64,000 nucleotides of DNA from Erigeron canadensis (taxonomy: Eukaryota; Streptophyta; Magnoliopsida; Asterales; Asteraceae). This document shows positions 11,419-22,354 of this stretch, in pieces. Under the pieces are notes generated by a model that saw nothing but the letters and a program-made list of their open reading frames with translations, was not told the DNA's origin and did not search any database. A program made the translations under genes and the position numbers. How positions within the stretch are numbered: position 1 is the stretch's first letter; each line of letters begins with the position of its first letter. The stretch covers positions 9,672,001-9,736,000 of the forward strand of contig NC_057765.1 in assembly GCF_010389155.1 (NCBI RefSeq). The letters are read 5' to 3'.

Positions 11419-12219
11419 AATCGAATTTTCCAAGAAATATTGATTATATGTAAATTTAATACATCATCTGTATTATTTTATGACACAAACTGAAACTTCA
11501 TGTTGAAGATAAAAGAGGGGAGAGTTTGTGTAGACGGTGATAGGAAAGAGGAGGGTGGGTCCGTGGGAGCATGTGTGTTTATCTGATGATGAGACGAGGA
11601 TAATATAGATCTTTAGGGGCAAGGGTGTGTAGTGCCAATTTTTGGCAAACAAGTTGACATGTGTCATTTCCAAAAACTAGCCAAAAACTTGCCAAATTAT
11701 TAAAACGGCCATGAGACGGCGTTTTAATAATTTAGGCCTAACAAGGTCCACCGATAAGGAGGCCACTTCTTTATAAGAGGTTAGGAGTTTGAGTCCGTTT
11801 CTAAGTGTATTAGAGGTTAACCATAAATATTTAATTTTCACGGACTTTTTAAGAAGACCCATACGGTTATTACTCACGCCTTATGTTAGGCTTAGTGAGT
11901 TTGCCCTTTAGATCTTTGGGTTATAAGGTTTCTCATCGACATGTTTAAGTTGGTATCTATTCGGCGAGGGACTCTCTAGTGTGAACCCAATCAAGACAAC
12001 GTAAGTTAGACCTCCCGATATTTGCAAGTAATGCACACCTTAAAAAAAAAGTAATTTAGGACTATTATCTTGAGTCGAACTTATACCAATTTTAACAACA
12101 GTTTGGTTGACTACTTTTCAAACCAACACGCTGAGCCTTCAACACCTCTTTACGATGCTGGCATGTTGGATTGATTTGGTTGTTACCTAGTTGGCTCGCC
12201 AAAAATGTCGGGGCCATTA

Positions 12220-12250
<31 letters not shown>

Positions 12251-12560
12251 ATTTTAAAATTTATTAAAAAAATTAAAATTATACTTGGTATTTTGGTTCT
12301 TCTAATCTATTTTCTTTTTATCGAAAATTCTATAAATATCTCAACGATTTAATCATCTTACAATAATTATAAAAGAGGCTCTTAAAATCAATTTTGAAAA
12401 ATTCACGATCTTTGGATGAAAAGGAAGAATAATTTATAGCCTTTAGATTATATTGGTTATCTCATCTTCCTTTTTTAGATTTGTTTATTAAATTATTAAT
12501 ATTACTATTAGTTCTAATTACATTACTCTTAATTGTGGTAAAGCCTTTTGAAATGAACTT

Positions 12561-12688
12561 ACAGCCAATGTTTTGTGTTCAATAATTAATTCACACTTCT
12601 GGTTTTAATTCCTAACAATATTAATACAATGAAACTTGATCGACTTTTTAAAAAAAATTCAATTCAATAATGGATACATGTTTTAATT
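12561..12688 (+). repeat. direct repeat copy 2 (128 bp)
   Basis: Second copy of the segment at 11292-11418. It ends immediately before a Helitron-like terminus, so that element inserted at or near its edge, or the duplication border coincides with it. Confidence 0.8.
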
Positions 12689-12689
12689 A

Positions 12690-13004
12690 CTAGCATTGTA
12701 CCCGCGCGATGCGGCGGTGGTCGTGACGGCGACGGTGTCGTGGTGGAGGCGAGTGTTGGTGGTGGATGCGACGTCGAGTGCCGTAGATAATTTATATAAA
12801 AGTAATTGATTTAAAAGGTTAATGAAGATATTTTAGAATAATAAAGGATTGATAGTGTAATTTAATTATTAATGTTAAGAGAATAGTGTATGTGAAAATA
12901 TTTTAAAGGGTTGTAGCCTTGTAGGTGAAAATATTACATAGGAGGACATTTTAGACATTTCCCCCATGTAACTTTCAACATGGAGGTATTTTCTTTAATA
13001 TAGA
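12690..13004 (-). mobile_element. non-autonomous Helitron relic, about 315 bp
   Basis: Read on the minus strand the element ends in GCGCGGGTACAATGCTAG followed by T, a Helitron 3' terminus (GC-rich hairpin, then CTAG). The 5' part on that strand reads TCTATATTAAAGAAAATACC, similar to other 5' ends in this window. The base preceding TC is not the expected A, so the 5' border is approximate. A related copy lies at about 17254-17539. Confidence 0.55.
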
Positions 13005-13479
13005 GTATACATAAGTAATCTTATTTTTTCATATATATCTTCCATCTTATTACATGTATCAACAAATCTTATTTTATATGATGAGAACCATATAAACTTA
13101 TCTTCTTTAAAATGATGATAGATATTATATTGATTGAAGTAATAAAAGCTATTATTTGGAATATATATATTTTTTTTTTCAAATTCTACTGTTATTAAAG
13201 ATATAAAATGTTACATAATGTTGCAAGATCTAATATCAGATCATATATCTGATGCATAAGAATGTTGTTTCTTATTACTTTGAGACAAATGACAAGTTAA
13301 GTATTCATTTCCGTCTATTAAAGTGTTGTTTTGAAACATATACCTTTTTAACTTTACAACAATAAAGTAAATATCTATTTCTTGATACAATATAAATTAT
13401 GTAATTTGATATTTCTTATACTCAATATAAAAGATTATCATAATGACATTATTCGCTTCTTAACATGTAATGTATTAAA

Positions 13480-13735
13480 CTATCCAAATCCAAAAGGTGT
13501 AAATTGGAGGGAACACCCTGATCCACGAAACCGCATTGATTCCGATACGAGCAGGCCGCACAACCCATATCCCTGTGAAACCCCTCCACTAAGTACCACC
13601 ACAACGGAAATAATTCCTCATGCTTGCGGGCCGAGAGATTCGAACATTCGCCCCATGCATCCAATATGGGTAAACATGGTGGGGCCCGACTTAGTTGGGA
13701 CGACTGTCCACTAGATTATTAACCCAATGGTTATA
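13480..13735 (-). mobile_element. tRNA-derived SINE-like element
   Basis: On the minus strand an A-box-like TAATCTAGTGG (13708-13718) is followed by a B-box-like TGTTCGAATCT (13636-13646). This matches the RNA polymerase III promoter of tRNA-derived SINEs at all but a few positions. The downstream body has no coding meaning. The ends are approximate; no target duplication was resolved. Confidence 0.5.
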
Positions 13736-15294
13736 AATATACATTATTATATAAAAAAAAAAAGAATAGTGAATATGTGACTAACTAACTATCATGTACC
13801 CACACTTAGATATAAATCTCCCTACATATCAATATTTTAATATTGGTTGTAAAGTAAATAAATCACATAATCCCCATGAATTTTGTGGTTTATAAAAATT
13901 GCATGTGAGGGTTATATAGCCAAACTTTGGTACATGATAATCACATATTTCCTTCCTCTATAAAAAATTATCAGTGTAATCAATTATATAACTTAGCTCG
14001 CGTATTACACGGGATTATAATATAGTTTTAACTATAACAATCCTAAATTTTTTAATTTATTTATATATACATTTTACAATCCCAAAACCATTTTTATATC
14101 ACATTATTTTCACTTAATAATTTAACCATTGTTTGAGATAAACAAAACTCAATCAAGCCAACCTATTTATATACTCAAGTGCTAACAGGTCTAAGATGTT
14201 GGTTCATGAGAATTGATTACAAGCTCGGTAAACACGTACACGACCTTAAAGTGTAAGCTTCTTTGGATAAAATAAAAGTCCTAGAAAGGATTTGATGCAC
14301 AATACATGTCTACAAGAAAAGGATATATGTTGTGCACAGAAAGAAGAAAGCATAAAGCGTGACAGAATTAATGCTCAACAAAAGATAGATTGCCTAGACA
14401 GAAAAGCATCTAAAAAATATTTATCAGTTACTTTGAACAATACTTCTTCTGTAGCTATCAAGTGATACTGTATTACTATATTTTAATCAACAATTTTATA
14501 CAATATTTCTAAGAACGATTTTTGAAGTATGATCTCTAATCAAACAATTGGCGGGCTATAGGGATGGGATTAATTATACGGTTTATATATGTTTTCGGAA
14601 TCTTATGAATGAACTACTCGAGTGTTCGTGGGATGTAAAGAGCTTTTTAAATCCCGATTATTGGATGTACCCGACCAATAAAAATCTTAATTTCAAACTG
14701 ACAACATGACATTAGACGTACGTGTTTGTTACATATACTCGGGTACATTAAATAAACCAACGTTTGAAAATTCATTAGATACAATGAAGATCTGAATAGT
14801 TAATTACACAACATAAAGTTGGTGTATATTTCATGACATTTCGAGAACTTAAACCCTAATAATTTTAATTCTTAACTTCAAAATATATGTATGTTGTAAC
14901 ATAACAAAGTAATTGGTTTTACTTTTAAAAGAAACAATGACAGTGGCAAAAATTCTCATACAAATTTTGCATGTGATCCTTCTTCAACCTACCATACTCT
15001 TTTAACTGCTCATCAAACTATATAGTTTAATACTTAAATTGAGTTCTGACATATGTAAGGATTGTTCACAAGTCATTTGGTTCTCTATTGCCTATAAAAT
15101 ATAATGGTGATACTCATCACTTATTGAAAAATTGTCTTTATCTCTAAAAAGACATTTAAAGTTTATAAACAAATTACAACATTCAGAATACATGTTATAC
15201 AAGTCTTTTAGAAAAAGGGATTAATAAACTTCAATATAGAAGTAGAAAGCTTCTTTATGAAAGAGCTACACTACATGATCCCTTGATTTGTGAC

Positions 15295-15301
15295 TATATA
15301 A
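15295..15301 (+). promoter_or_regulatory. TATA box of the proline-rich protein gene
   Basis: TATATAA lies 128 bp before the chosen ATG. That implies transcription from about 15325-15330 and a leader of roughly 95 nt that is rich in CA repeats (ACACAACACACAACAC). Confidence 0.55.
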
Positions 15302-15422
15302 TGTCACCAAGCAAGTGAAGTACCACGAATTTCTTAACACAACACACAACACACAACACACCACCACTACAACTCTCTATATTCCCACTAAAGTACTTCA
15401 ATATCTATATCTATATTTATAT

Positions 15423-16022
15423 ATGGGACAACTTCATACTCTTGCCTTATTTTTCTTTTTCATATACATATTTGCTTTAGGAGTCACACCATCACCAACA
15501 CCAAATGCAAATACACTTTGTATTAGTGAATGTGGCACTTGCCCTGTGATATGTTCCCCTCCACCATCCCCGGTAGAGTCAAAACCCCAACCCGTGGAGA
15601 CTAAGCCACCACGTGAGGGGACAATAATGCCACCACCAGAGGGGAAGACAAAACCACCACCGTCCCAAACACCTGTTGACTCATCAGAGCCACCACCGTA
15701 TCTAACTCCTATATATCACCCGATACCACCAGAATCTATCTCACAACCACCACCTACACCACCACCCCGACAACGGCCAGCTAAGTCATGTCCACCACCA
15801 TCTTACATTACAACGGGCACCAATGCACCACCTCCTCCACCCAAATTGGTGGTTGTCCCTTCAACTCAGCTTCCGCCCAGTGATCAAGGCATTGGACAAA
15901 AGAATTACTCATACCCTTATTACTATTTCTATGCTTCAAAGGGTGTAACTTTTTCTTTCGAGTATACTAGTTCTCTTATGCTTTTCGTATCTATTTATTT
16001 CATTTTTCTCTTTATAGGGTAA
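15423..16022 (+). CDS. secreted proline-rich (extensin-like) protein with hydrophobic C-terminus
   Basis: Single exon, 199 aa. The ATG at 15423 is chosen over the upstream in-frame ATG at 15315 because a signal peptide starts there (hydrophobic run LALFFFFIYIFALG, residues 7-20). After a short cysteine motif, CISECGTCPVIC (33-44), comes a proline-rich region (45-155) with PPP, PPPP and PPPPP runs and lysine/glutamate spacers, likely hydroxylated and glycosylated. Then follow an aromatic motif, NYSYPYYYFY (161-170), and a terminal hydrophobic segment (184-199) that could signal a GPI anchor or act as a membrane tail. This layout matches a known plant family of short proline-rich wall proteins, whose precise role I do not know. 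The protein probably works at the wall or plasma membrane surface. Confidence 0.75.
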   Translation: MGQLHTLALFFFFIYIFALGVTPSPTPNANTLCISECGTCPVICSPPPSPVESKPQPVETKPPREGTIMPPPEGKTKPPPSQTPVDSSEPPPYLTPIYHPIPPESISQPPPTPPPRQRPAKSCPPPSYITTGTNAPPPPPKLVVVPSTQLPPSDQGIGQKNYSYPYYYFYASKGVTFSFEYTSSLMLFVSIYFIFLFIG

Positions 16023-17253
16023 TCATCAAAATAACGAAGCATGAATTTTACATTTTGTTTTTAAGAAAAATGTATTGATTTTTTTTGTAATTATCTTTAA
16101 GGCTTTTAAGCTTTACTTAATATATACACATATCTTCTAAATAGAATCAATTGATTAACATTTTTGTCTCTGAAGACAGATGTTAAGAGGTTTATCCTTA
16201 CTAGCTATTTGCAAAATCAAATGTCTTATTCTACCCTAGGTAGAACCTGAAAATAGTATCAATAACTTAGATAGGGATAAAGTTGTCTAACTCTCAACCT
16301 CTCTCATATACAATCATAGATATGATATTAGGACTCCTAAAGCACAGACAGTATCATTTGGTGCTCATTAAAATTTGTAAATATTAGACAATCTTAAATG
16401 CATTTTACTAAAATGGCGGGTTCAATAATCATACAAGGGATTTACTAATTAGTTTCCATTGTAGATTCATTCATTATAGATTATGTTTGACATCTGTTTC
16501 CACTCATTAGATTGATGGTCCCTATAAGCCCATAACTGATTATCTTTTATTTGTCACCGATATCACTAGATCGTCGTTCCCACCCTCGCCGTCGCATTAC
16601 GTGAGTACCATGTTATTATATATATGTGTGTGTACCTCAGGGGTCTAATTACACTAATGAATACAATACACCAGGGCGAAGCCAAGTTTTTGAGCTAGGA
16701 AGGGCCAAAATTTTTTTGTTTTACCTACAACGCATTATCTTATATTTGGGTTAGGTGGTCTGATAAAGCTTCCATATATTAAAGGACTCCAGTTTTTCAG
16801 CTTTCGGACTTGGATATCTACGGCTTTTCACTTATATTTACCTTTATTTAACTAGGACTTACAATTACGAGAGTTTATCCAGGTAAAGCCTTTTAACAAT
16901 ATGTTTAATAACATATCATACGGTTTCAAGTCCAGATAGAGGAGGAGGCTTGTTAAAAATTTTACTAAAAAAAGTATCAAAAGTTGGTTTTGTTTAAGGC
17001 CACTTAAAAACTTAAACTGAGTTGCTAAAAGGCGTTCGTGACATACACATATTGAATTGCTATTTTGTAAAAAGGCTTTATAATAATTGAAGTTATAGAA
17101 ACACTATACGATACATTTTCTATATATAAAGTTACAAAATCAATACCATTCTAATTGGTTCACGTGAGCAACAAAATAGAAATAAAAAAGAATCATAAAA
17201 AGTTATAGTATAGTTTTTAAGAATTACAGAATATTAAAAATGAAAATACATTA

Positions 17254-17539
17254 TTGTAACGAGCATGGTACCCTTGCAATGCAGCGGCGATGACGGCGAC
17301 AGTGATGTGGTGGCTTCGACGGATGGTGACATCGGCGGCGACCATTGGTGGCGGCAGATGCGTCAAGTGGTGTAGGTTTTTGATATAAAGATATTTGATT
17401 TAAAAGAGTAGTGTGTATCTTTTAGAAGATAATGAAATGATTGTATAAGTTAATGCATTAAGGATATAATGGTGTTTCACATGTCCTAAAAATCTTAACT
17501 TTTCAAAATGCGGTATCATTTTATTATAGTAGTATAGAT
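17254..17539 (-). mobile_element. Helitron relic nested in the hAT element
   Basis: On the minus strand the 5' end is TCTATACTACTATAATAAAA preceded by A. The 3' end is GCAAGGGTACCATGCTCG followed by T, one base from a canonical CTAG. A GC-rich segment (GGCGGCGACC and similar) near the 3' end parallels the element at 12690-13004, so both belong to one family. Confidence 0.5.
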
Positions 17540-17659
17540 AAACATACACGTATGAGTGGGCCAATCAGCCAAATGTTGGAATACTTCAAACTTCAAAGTC
17601 TTTGTAAAGAAAAAACTCAATAGGATGGACCAAAATGGTATAAACTTCATATTCTTTAA

Positions 17660-17951
17660 GTTCGCGTTTGGTTCGCAGATTCTGATGGAATTTGATGAAA
17701 TTGGAATTGAATTCCATTCTTTAATGCGTTTGGTTGCTCAATGATGAAGGAATATCATTCCATTGAAATGTCAATATTCCCGCATTTGATTGAATCTACA
17801 TTCCATAAGGATGGGGGAAGGAATCTCATTCCGTCTCTCCCTTAAATCTTCAAAAAATGAAAAACATTTCATCAAATTCCATTCCATCAGATTCCAATTC
17901 CTTCAATAGTAACCATTTCATCCAAAAATATTCCGTGAATCAAACGCGTCC
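17660..17951. mobile_element. Tourist-like (PIF/Harbinger) MITE, 292 bp
   Basis: The left end is GTTCGCGTTTGGTTCGCAG and the right end read inward is GGACGCGTTTGATTCACGG. Both are flanked by TAA (17657-17659 and 17952-17954). The body is an AT-rich palindrome of GGAATTTGATG/CATCAAATTCC-like blocks, typical of Tourist MITEs. Confidence 0.75.
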
Positions 17952-18311
17952 TAAGTGTAACCATACATCAATATATAGCTTACTAATTGGGTTGCTAGGG
18001 TGGGCCTTGGCCCTTCTTATGTTCAACGTGGCTTTGCCACCGCAATACACAACCCATGATTAAATCAATTCTAATATATAGATATGCAGTTTTGTTTCTT
18101 CAAGAACCAAGTAACCAATTTGTTTTTGAGAGCTGAACACTGACAAAAGTAATCTCTCGATCTAATTTGCGTGGTAAGTATTCATGCAGTTACTTCGAGT
18201 CCAGTGTCTCGTGGATACGAGATTCCAAGATACATGGTGCATACCTTTGAGTTACAAAATGATACGCTTAACAATTTAACGGGATTATATGAGTTTGGCT
18301 TGGTACCTCTC

Positions 18312-18427
18312 ACAGATGCAACTTGAGATCATTATACATATATGTTCGACTTGCATCTTTATATATACTACAGATGCAACTTGAGATCATTATACATATA
18401 TGTTCGACTTGCATCTTTATATATACT
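18312..18427 (+). repeat. two tandem copies of a 58-bp unit
   Basis: The units 18312-18369 and 18370-18427 are essentially identical and each starts ACAGATGCAACTTGAG. Each contains an inner GATGCAA...TTGCATC inversion and ends in TCTTTATATATACT, which resembles the 5' terminus of the Helitrons in this window. Confidence 0.9.
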
Positions 18428-18755
18428 AAAAGACAACCAAACTAATAGCTTATTAACCAATCAAAGAATTTAATTTTATTAAATTGAACATTAATGATGT
18501 CATAATTAATATTAATTAAAAATCTTAATAAAAGTTGAAAAATAAATTGAATATCCGATCCAAATACATCATGGAAAACGATATACATATATCTACCATA
18601 TAATTATCATTATTTGATTATTAATTAACATATACTTTAAACAATTTAGATCCGATCCTAATACATCATGGATGGAAAAGGATATACATATATATCAACC
18701 ATATAATTATCATTAGATTATTAAATAACACACACACACATATATATATATATAT

Positions 18756-18930
18756 GAAGAAGGGAATATGAGGCTGTTAGACATTTAAGTTGGGTGAAAA
18801 ACTCCTCACATATCTTTTTTAAAACCATATAAATCATGAGGGACAAACATTTATTCAAAATATTAGAATATTGGTATGTGAGGGGTTTTTCACCAAAGTT
18901 GGGTGCATTACAGCCCCATACTCACTTTTA
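18756..18930. mobile_element. short foldback MITE, about 170 bp
   Basis: The left arm from GGGAATATGAGGCTGT through GGTGAAAAACTCCTCACATA is mirrored by the right arm, which read inward gives GTGAGTATGGGGCTGT and GGTGAAAAACCCCTCACATA. AT microsatellite lies on both sides, so a target duplication cannot be resolved. Confidence 0.65.
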
Positions 18931-19096
18931 TATATATATATATATATTAAACAATTATTATATAAATAATTAATTTACACCTTTTAATTTTCATCATCAA
19001 TTTACGTTTTAACCCAATTTAAAAATAATAATTTATTTCTTTTTGGTATAATGTCACTATAATCTTAATCTTAACTTAATATTATCTTAATCTTAA

Positions 19097-19925
19097 TCTT
19101 AATATATACTATAAGACAGATAAACTAATGAGTTATTAACCAATGATATCGCTCAATTTTATCAAGTTGACTCTCGCTCATGTCATCATTTAGATTAACT
19201 ATAAATTTAAAATCCTAATAATCATTATCCAAATATATTATTATATTGATATTTATATTAATTTGTAAACAAAGCCTCATTAATTTACATTGTTTTGTTT
19301 TCCATCAATAATTTACATTTTTTAATCTTAAATACTTAATTTATATTTATTTTTAGATATCAACTTGAGAAGATTTTTATTAAATTGTTTAAAAACGTTA
19401 CAAAAAGTATTTATATTTAATTTTTTAAAGTTACAATTGTCACTTAAATCAAAAGTTCTAACTGTTATCAAACATTATGAAAACAATCCTAATTGTTATC
19501 TTATTAACATAGTACAAATGTACAATGATTGAAAATAAACATATTGGGTCGCATCATGATCAAACACATATACTTGAATGTTAAGTAAATGATCACAACT
19601 ATGTTTATATTTTAATTCTTAATAATCTTTTATAATAATATCACATTATGAGTATAATTGGTTTCAAAAAATTATATAATAGAGAAATAATTGTAGCATG
19701 TGTCTTGTGGAATGACTACGACAAACAATTCCATCAATATGTATCAGTTAATAATGACAATGACGAACATGTGGTTATTATATTACAACTTCCAAAGTAT
19801 AACACTTAAAACTGTATATCTTCAAAATTATATGAGTAATTTTTAATGAATTAAATGTATGAAGATCTAATATTGATAATATCGTAAACCCCGTGTCAAG
19901 TATCGGACACGGATCTAAAATCTAG
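19097..19925 (+). mobile_element. non-autonomous Helitron, 829 bp
   Basis: The 5' end is TCTTAATATATACTATAAG, preceded by A. The 3' end has the hairpin CCGTGTC...GACACGG, then ATCTAAAATCTAG, and is followed by T. All Helitron criteria are met (TC start, hairpin, CTAG end, A/T target). The 3' 490 bp is closely similar to 59338-59832, so it is a multicopy family. No Rep/helicase frame. Confidence 0.8.
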
Positions 19926-20415
19926 TTCATATTATAATACGATTAATGGATCGGAGCTGGTTATAACAGTATGTTTTGTTTTCTCATACATTTAAAAGAT
20001 ATACAAAATATTAGCATAAATTGAAACTTTTTTTTTTTTTAAAATAAAAAAAGATATATATACAAAATATAAGCATAAATTAAAACTTGATGAAATCGTT
20101 TGTCCAGTTGGTTTCTATGGGGAGTTCTGGGATGGAGACTCACCTCCCTTCATTTTTGGTTATTTTCACCTTTTTAGCCCCTCCAAAGTTATATATATAA
20201 TCTTGAGTTTTGTGTTATACTCATTTGATATATATTTATTCCTTTATTCCTTTGTGTGTTTTTTTTGGGGTTTTGTTTTGTTTTGTTTTCATCTTATTTT
20301 TTTTTTATTTTATTTTGTAATCTTTTGTTTTTATTATATATTCCTTTTGTATTTATTGTTAACATTTGGTTTTATAAAAGTTTTTCATTTCTTTTAGTAT
20401 TTACTTTTGTGTGTG

Positions 20416-20442
20416 TTTTTTTTTTTTTTTTTTTTTTTTTTG
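20416..20442 (+). repeat. poly(T) run in a 0.5-kb T-rich tract
   Basis: An uninterrupted run of about 27 T lies within 20030-20560, where the plus strand is strongly T-biased. It could be the reverse of a retroposed A-tail, but no retroposon body was recognised next to it. Confidence 0.6.
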
Positions 20443-21506
20443 GTTTTCAACCAATTTTTTTGCCCTCTTTTTGTGTTTTTTTTTTCTTATAATTTTTTTG
20501 AATATTTTGTTTTTATACTTTTTTTTTTATACATTTGTTTTTTTTTAGTTTTTGTTTGAACCCGATGCATGGGATATTTTAAGGATAGGATAGGAAAGGG
20601 CGATAGTACCTTTAATACTCGTATTATATATGCCATTAAACACATATAATAGTATAAGTAGTCTGATCAAATGAAGTTCAATCTTGATCATAATTTAATT
20701 TAGCTCTAGCTTCCAGGGGATACCAATTAATTAAGTAACAAGTCATGTTTGAACTTTTTCAATATATACGAGATATATCTGAATTGATAAAAAGAATTTC
20801 CATTTGACATTTGTTTTACTTCTAATCCTAACCAAAATTTTAAGATATCCACACACAATACCTTGAACACTCACAAAAGGTTAACCTTTGGGATTAGTAG
20901 ACTTTGGTTGCCATTTTTTTGCATCAGCTATAAGTAATTAAGCAGCAGGGGATATTAGACGTAAGCAGACCACGCAGATAAAACTCATAAAGAACAACAA
21001 GAAATCCAAAGTAGTTGCCTTGTTACACATCATTAAATGTTTCCAACTAAATACACAAATTGTTTTGGTTTGAAATAGGCTGATCGAGGAAAATTTGAAG
21101 ACTCCAAAGATGACCATTTAGAAGCATTAGAAGTTTTCTTAGGTCTCCATTCTTTCCTAAAGTATTTTAATTAAGCTAGAACCGGCCTGTTGCAAAAACA
21201 TTACTACGATTAGACTTTGAGAATTAGTCCTGGAATTAAAAGATAGGATCATATATTTAGCCGATTATGATTATTACATGTGACTTCAAACCTTATGCGT
21301 TTAATTTCACATATATTAATAAAAAATGTACGTGTTTTAAAACCTAATTACATGTGATATAGAGGGTAATTGAGTATACATAATTTATACTTACCATATC
21401 AATAAAATAACAAGTCCATTTGTACCACTTACTTCTTTCAATGCTACATCCTGCTTACACTACTCATCATTTGCACAAACTAACAAGACAATAGGAGCCG
21501 GGGATG

Positions 21507-21599
21507 TGACAGATAGAGGGTGAGCACACATAGCTTTAAGCATATCAAACTAACTGATTATTTGCAATAAAGACCATGGGTGCTCACTCTCTTCTGTCA
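21507..21599 (-). ncRNA. MIR156: MIR156 precursor hairpin, copy 3 of the cluster
   Basis: On the minus strand the 5' arm begins with TGACAGAAGAGAGTGAGCAC (21599-21580), identical to mature plant miR156. The 3' arm ends with GTGCTCACCCTCTATCTGTCA, a miR156*-type sequence. The two arms pair almost completely, and the stem continues beyond them through CCATGG and ATGTGT before a loop of about 40 nt. miR156 guides cleavage and repression of SPL transcription factor mRNAs and controls the juvenile-to-adult phase change. It is the most distal of three hairpins in the same orientation. Confidence 0.92.
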
Positions 21600-21836
21600 C
21601 CACCCTTAACCTCTGCCTCCAAAAATCCGTAGTTATAAATATTAAAAGACTTGTAAGCACGTATTATGAATTCGAGTAAGGGTAACAAATTCATGGTGAG
21701 ACATATATATATAGCGTGCTTTCAAAAATGTTACCAATTTAGTCATTTCTTGTGTTTTCAAGTTAATATATGGACTTACGTACGTACCACATAGAATACT
21801 AGCTCTTATTAGAACAAGAGACATAAGAGTGGTTGG

Positions 21837-21946
21837 TGACAGATAGAGGGTGAGCACACATAGCTTCAAGCATATGAATAATCCTTGCTATATCTCTCTA
21901 ATAATATCATGCAAGAAAAGCCATCTGTGCTCACTCTCTTCTGTCA
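21837..21946 (-). ncRNA. MIR156: MIR156 precursor hairpin, copy 2 of the cluster
   Basis: The mature arm TGACAGAAGAGAGTGAGCAC lies at 21946-21927 and the star arm at 21857-21837 (complement of TGACAGATAGAGGGTGAGCAC). The loop is longer than in the neighbours (about 69 nt between the arms) and differs in sequence, apart from the shared GCATAT and TTGCATG-like bits. The mature and star sequences are identical to copy 3, so the hairpins arose by local duplication. Confidence 0.92.
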
Positions 21947-22018
21947 CCATTCCTTCCCTTAGACTCTAGCTCTTAATCTACACAACAAAAGAAGAACATA
22001 AATAGATTAGAGGGGATG

Positions 22019-22100
22019 TGACAGATAGAGAGTAAGCACACATAACTTCAAGCATATTAAACTTGCAAGAAAGACCATGGGTGCTCACTCTCTTCTGTCA
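22019..22100 (-). ncRNA. MIR156: MIR156 precursor hairpin, copy 1 (promoter-proximal) of the cluster
   Basis: The mature arm TGACAGAAGAGAGTGAGCAC lies at 22100-22081. The star arm, at 22039-22019, reads GTGCTTACTCTCTATCTGTCA and differs from the other two copies (CTTACTCTC instead of CTCACCCTC), while the mature arm is unchanged. The loop resembles copy 3 (CCATGGTCTTT, AATATGCTT) but is about 10 nt shorter. Confidence 0.92.
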
Positions 22101-22346
22101 CCACCCTTTACCTTTTTAGCTTCCAAGATGGATAATATAAATACATATATAGTAGCATATATATAATCATGCATCTTAATAAGTAGAAGGCTTTCTATAT
22201 TTAAAATTTGCCATTCCAATAAAAAAGAAGGCTTTCCATATTAGGTAAAAACCATGTATTGTAGGTGGTGTTACTGTTCCATATATAGCATGGGGACACA
22301 CACCCTACTATGATTTGTGTGAGTAACTGGAGGTTGCCAATCAGCC

Positions 22347-22354
22347 TTTTTATA
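22347..22354 (-). promoter_or_regulatory. candidate TATA box of the pri-miR156 transcript
   Basis: The minus strand reads TCTATAAAAAGGC here, a good plant TATA context about 250 bp before the first hairpin. It would place the transcript start near 22315-22320. The assignment is an inference from sequence and position only. Confidence 0.45.

Larger units (their letters stand above)
10805..15290. other. intergenic region between the cyclophilin and the proline-rich protein
   Basis: Holds, from left to right, the presumed promoter of the minus-strand cyclophilin, a cluster of CGGTTA/AACCGGTTA motifs (10985-11285), two direct copies of a 127-bp segment, a Helitron relic and a SINE. An AT dinucleotide run lies at about 12222-12245. 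Nothing else is recognisable; 14000-15290 holds no gene I can support. Confidence 0.5.
16672..18042. mobile_element. non-autonomous hAT element, 1371 bp, with nested insertions
   Basis: The left end is CAGGGCGAAGCCAAG and continues to GGAAGGGCC. The right end read inward is CGGTGGCAAAGCCACG and continues to AGAAGGGCC, so the imperfect inverted repeats extend about 34 bp. The 8-bp duplication CAATACAC lies at 16664-16671 and 18043-18050. This terminal pattern and duplication length are hAT characters. Two later insertions sit inside it. Confidence 0.7.
16023..21480. other. intergenic, transposon-rich
   Basis: From left to right: a hAT element carrying a Helitron and a Tourist MITE, a tandem 58-bp duplication, imperfect repeats around ATACATCATGGA (18560-18730), a short foldback, a Helitron, and a T-rich tract (about 20030-20560). 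No gene is supported; open frames in the T-rich tract are homopolymer translations. Confidence 0.55.

Noticed and set aside
13382..13714. 110-codon open frame as a protein gene
   Set aside because: It overlaps the SINE-like element in reverse; the residues are translated SINE sequence.
13990..14030. Helitron 3' terminus (CTCGCGTATTACACGGG then ATTATAATATAG)
   Set aside because: The end reads ATAG and not CTRR, and no 5' end was found; too degenerate to annotate.
20203..20492. Phenylalanine-rich open frames
   Set aside because: Direct consequence of a T-rich tract; no conserved motif or gene structure.
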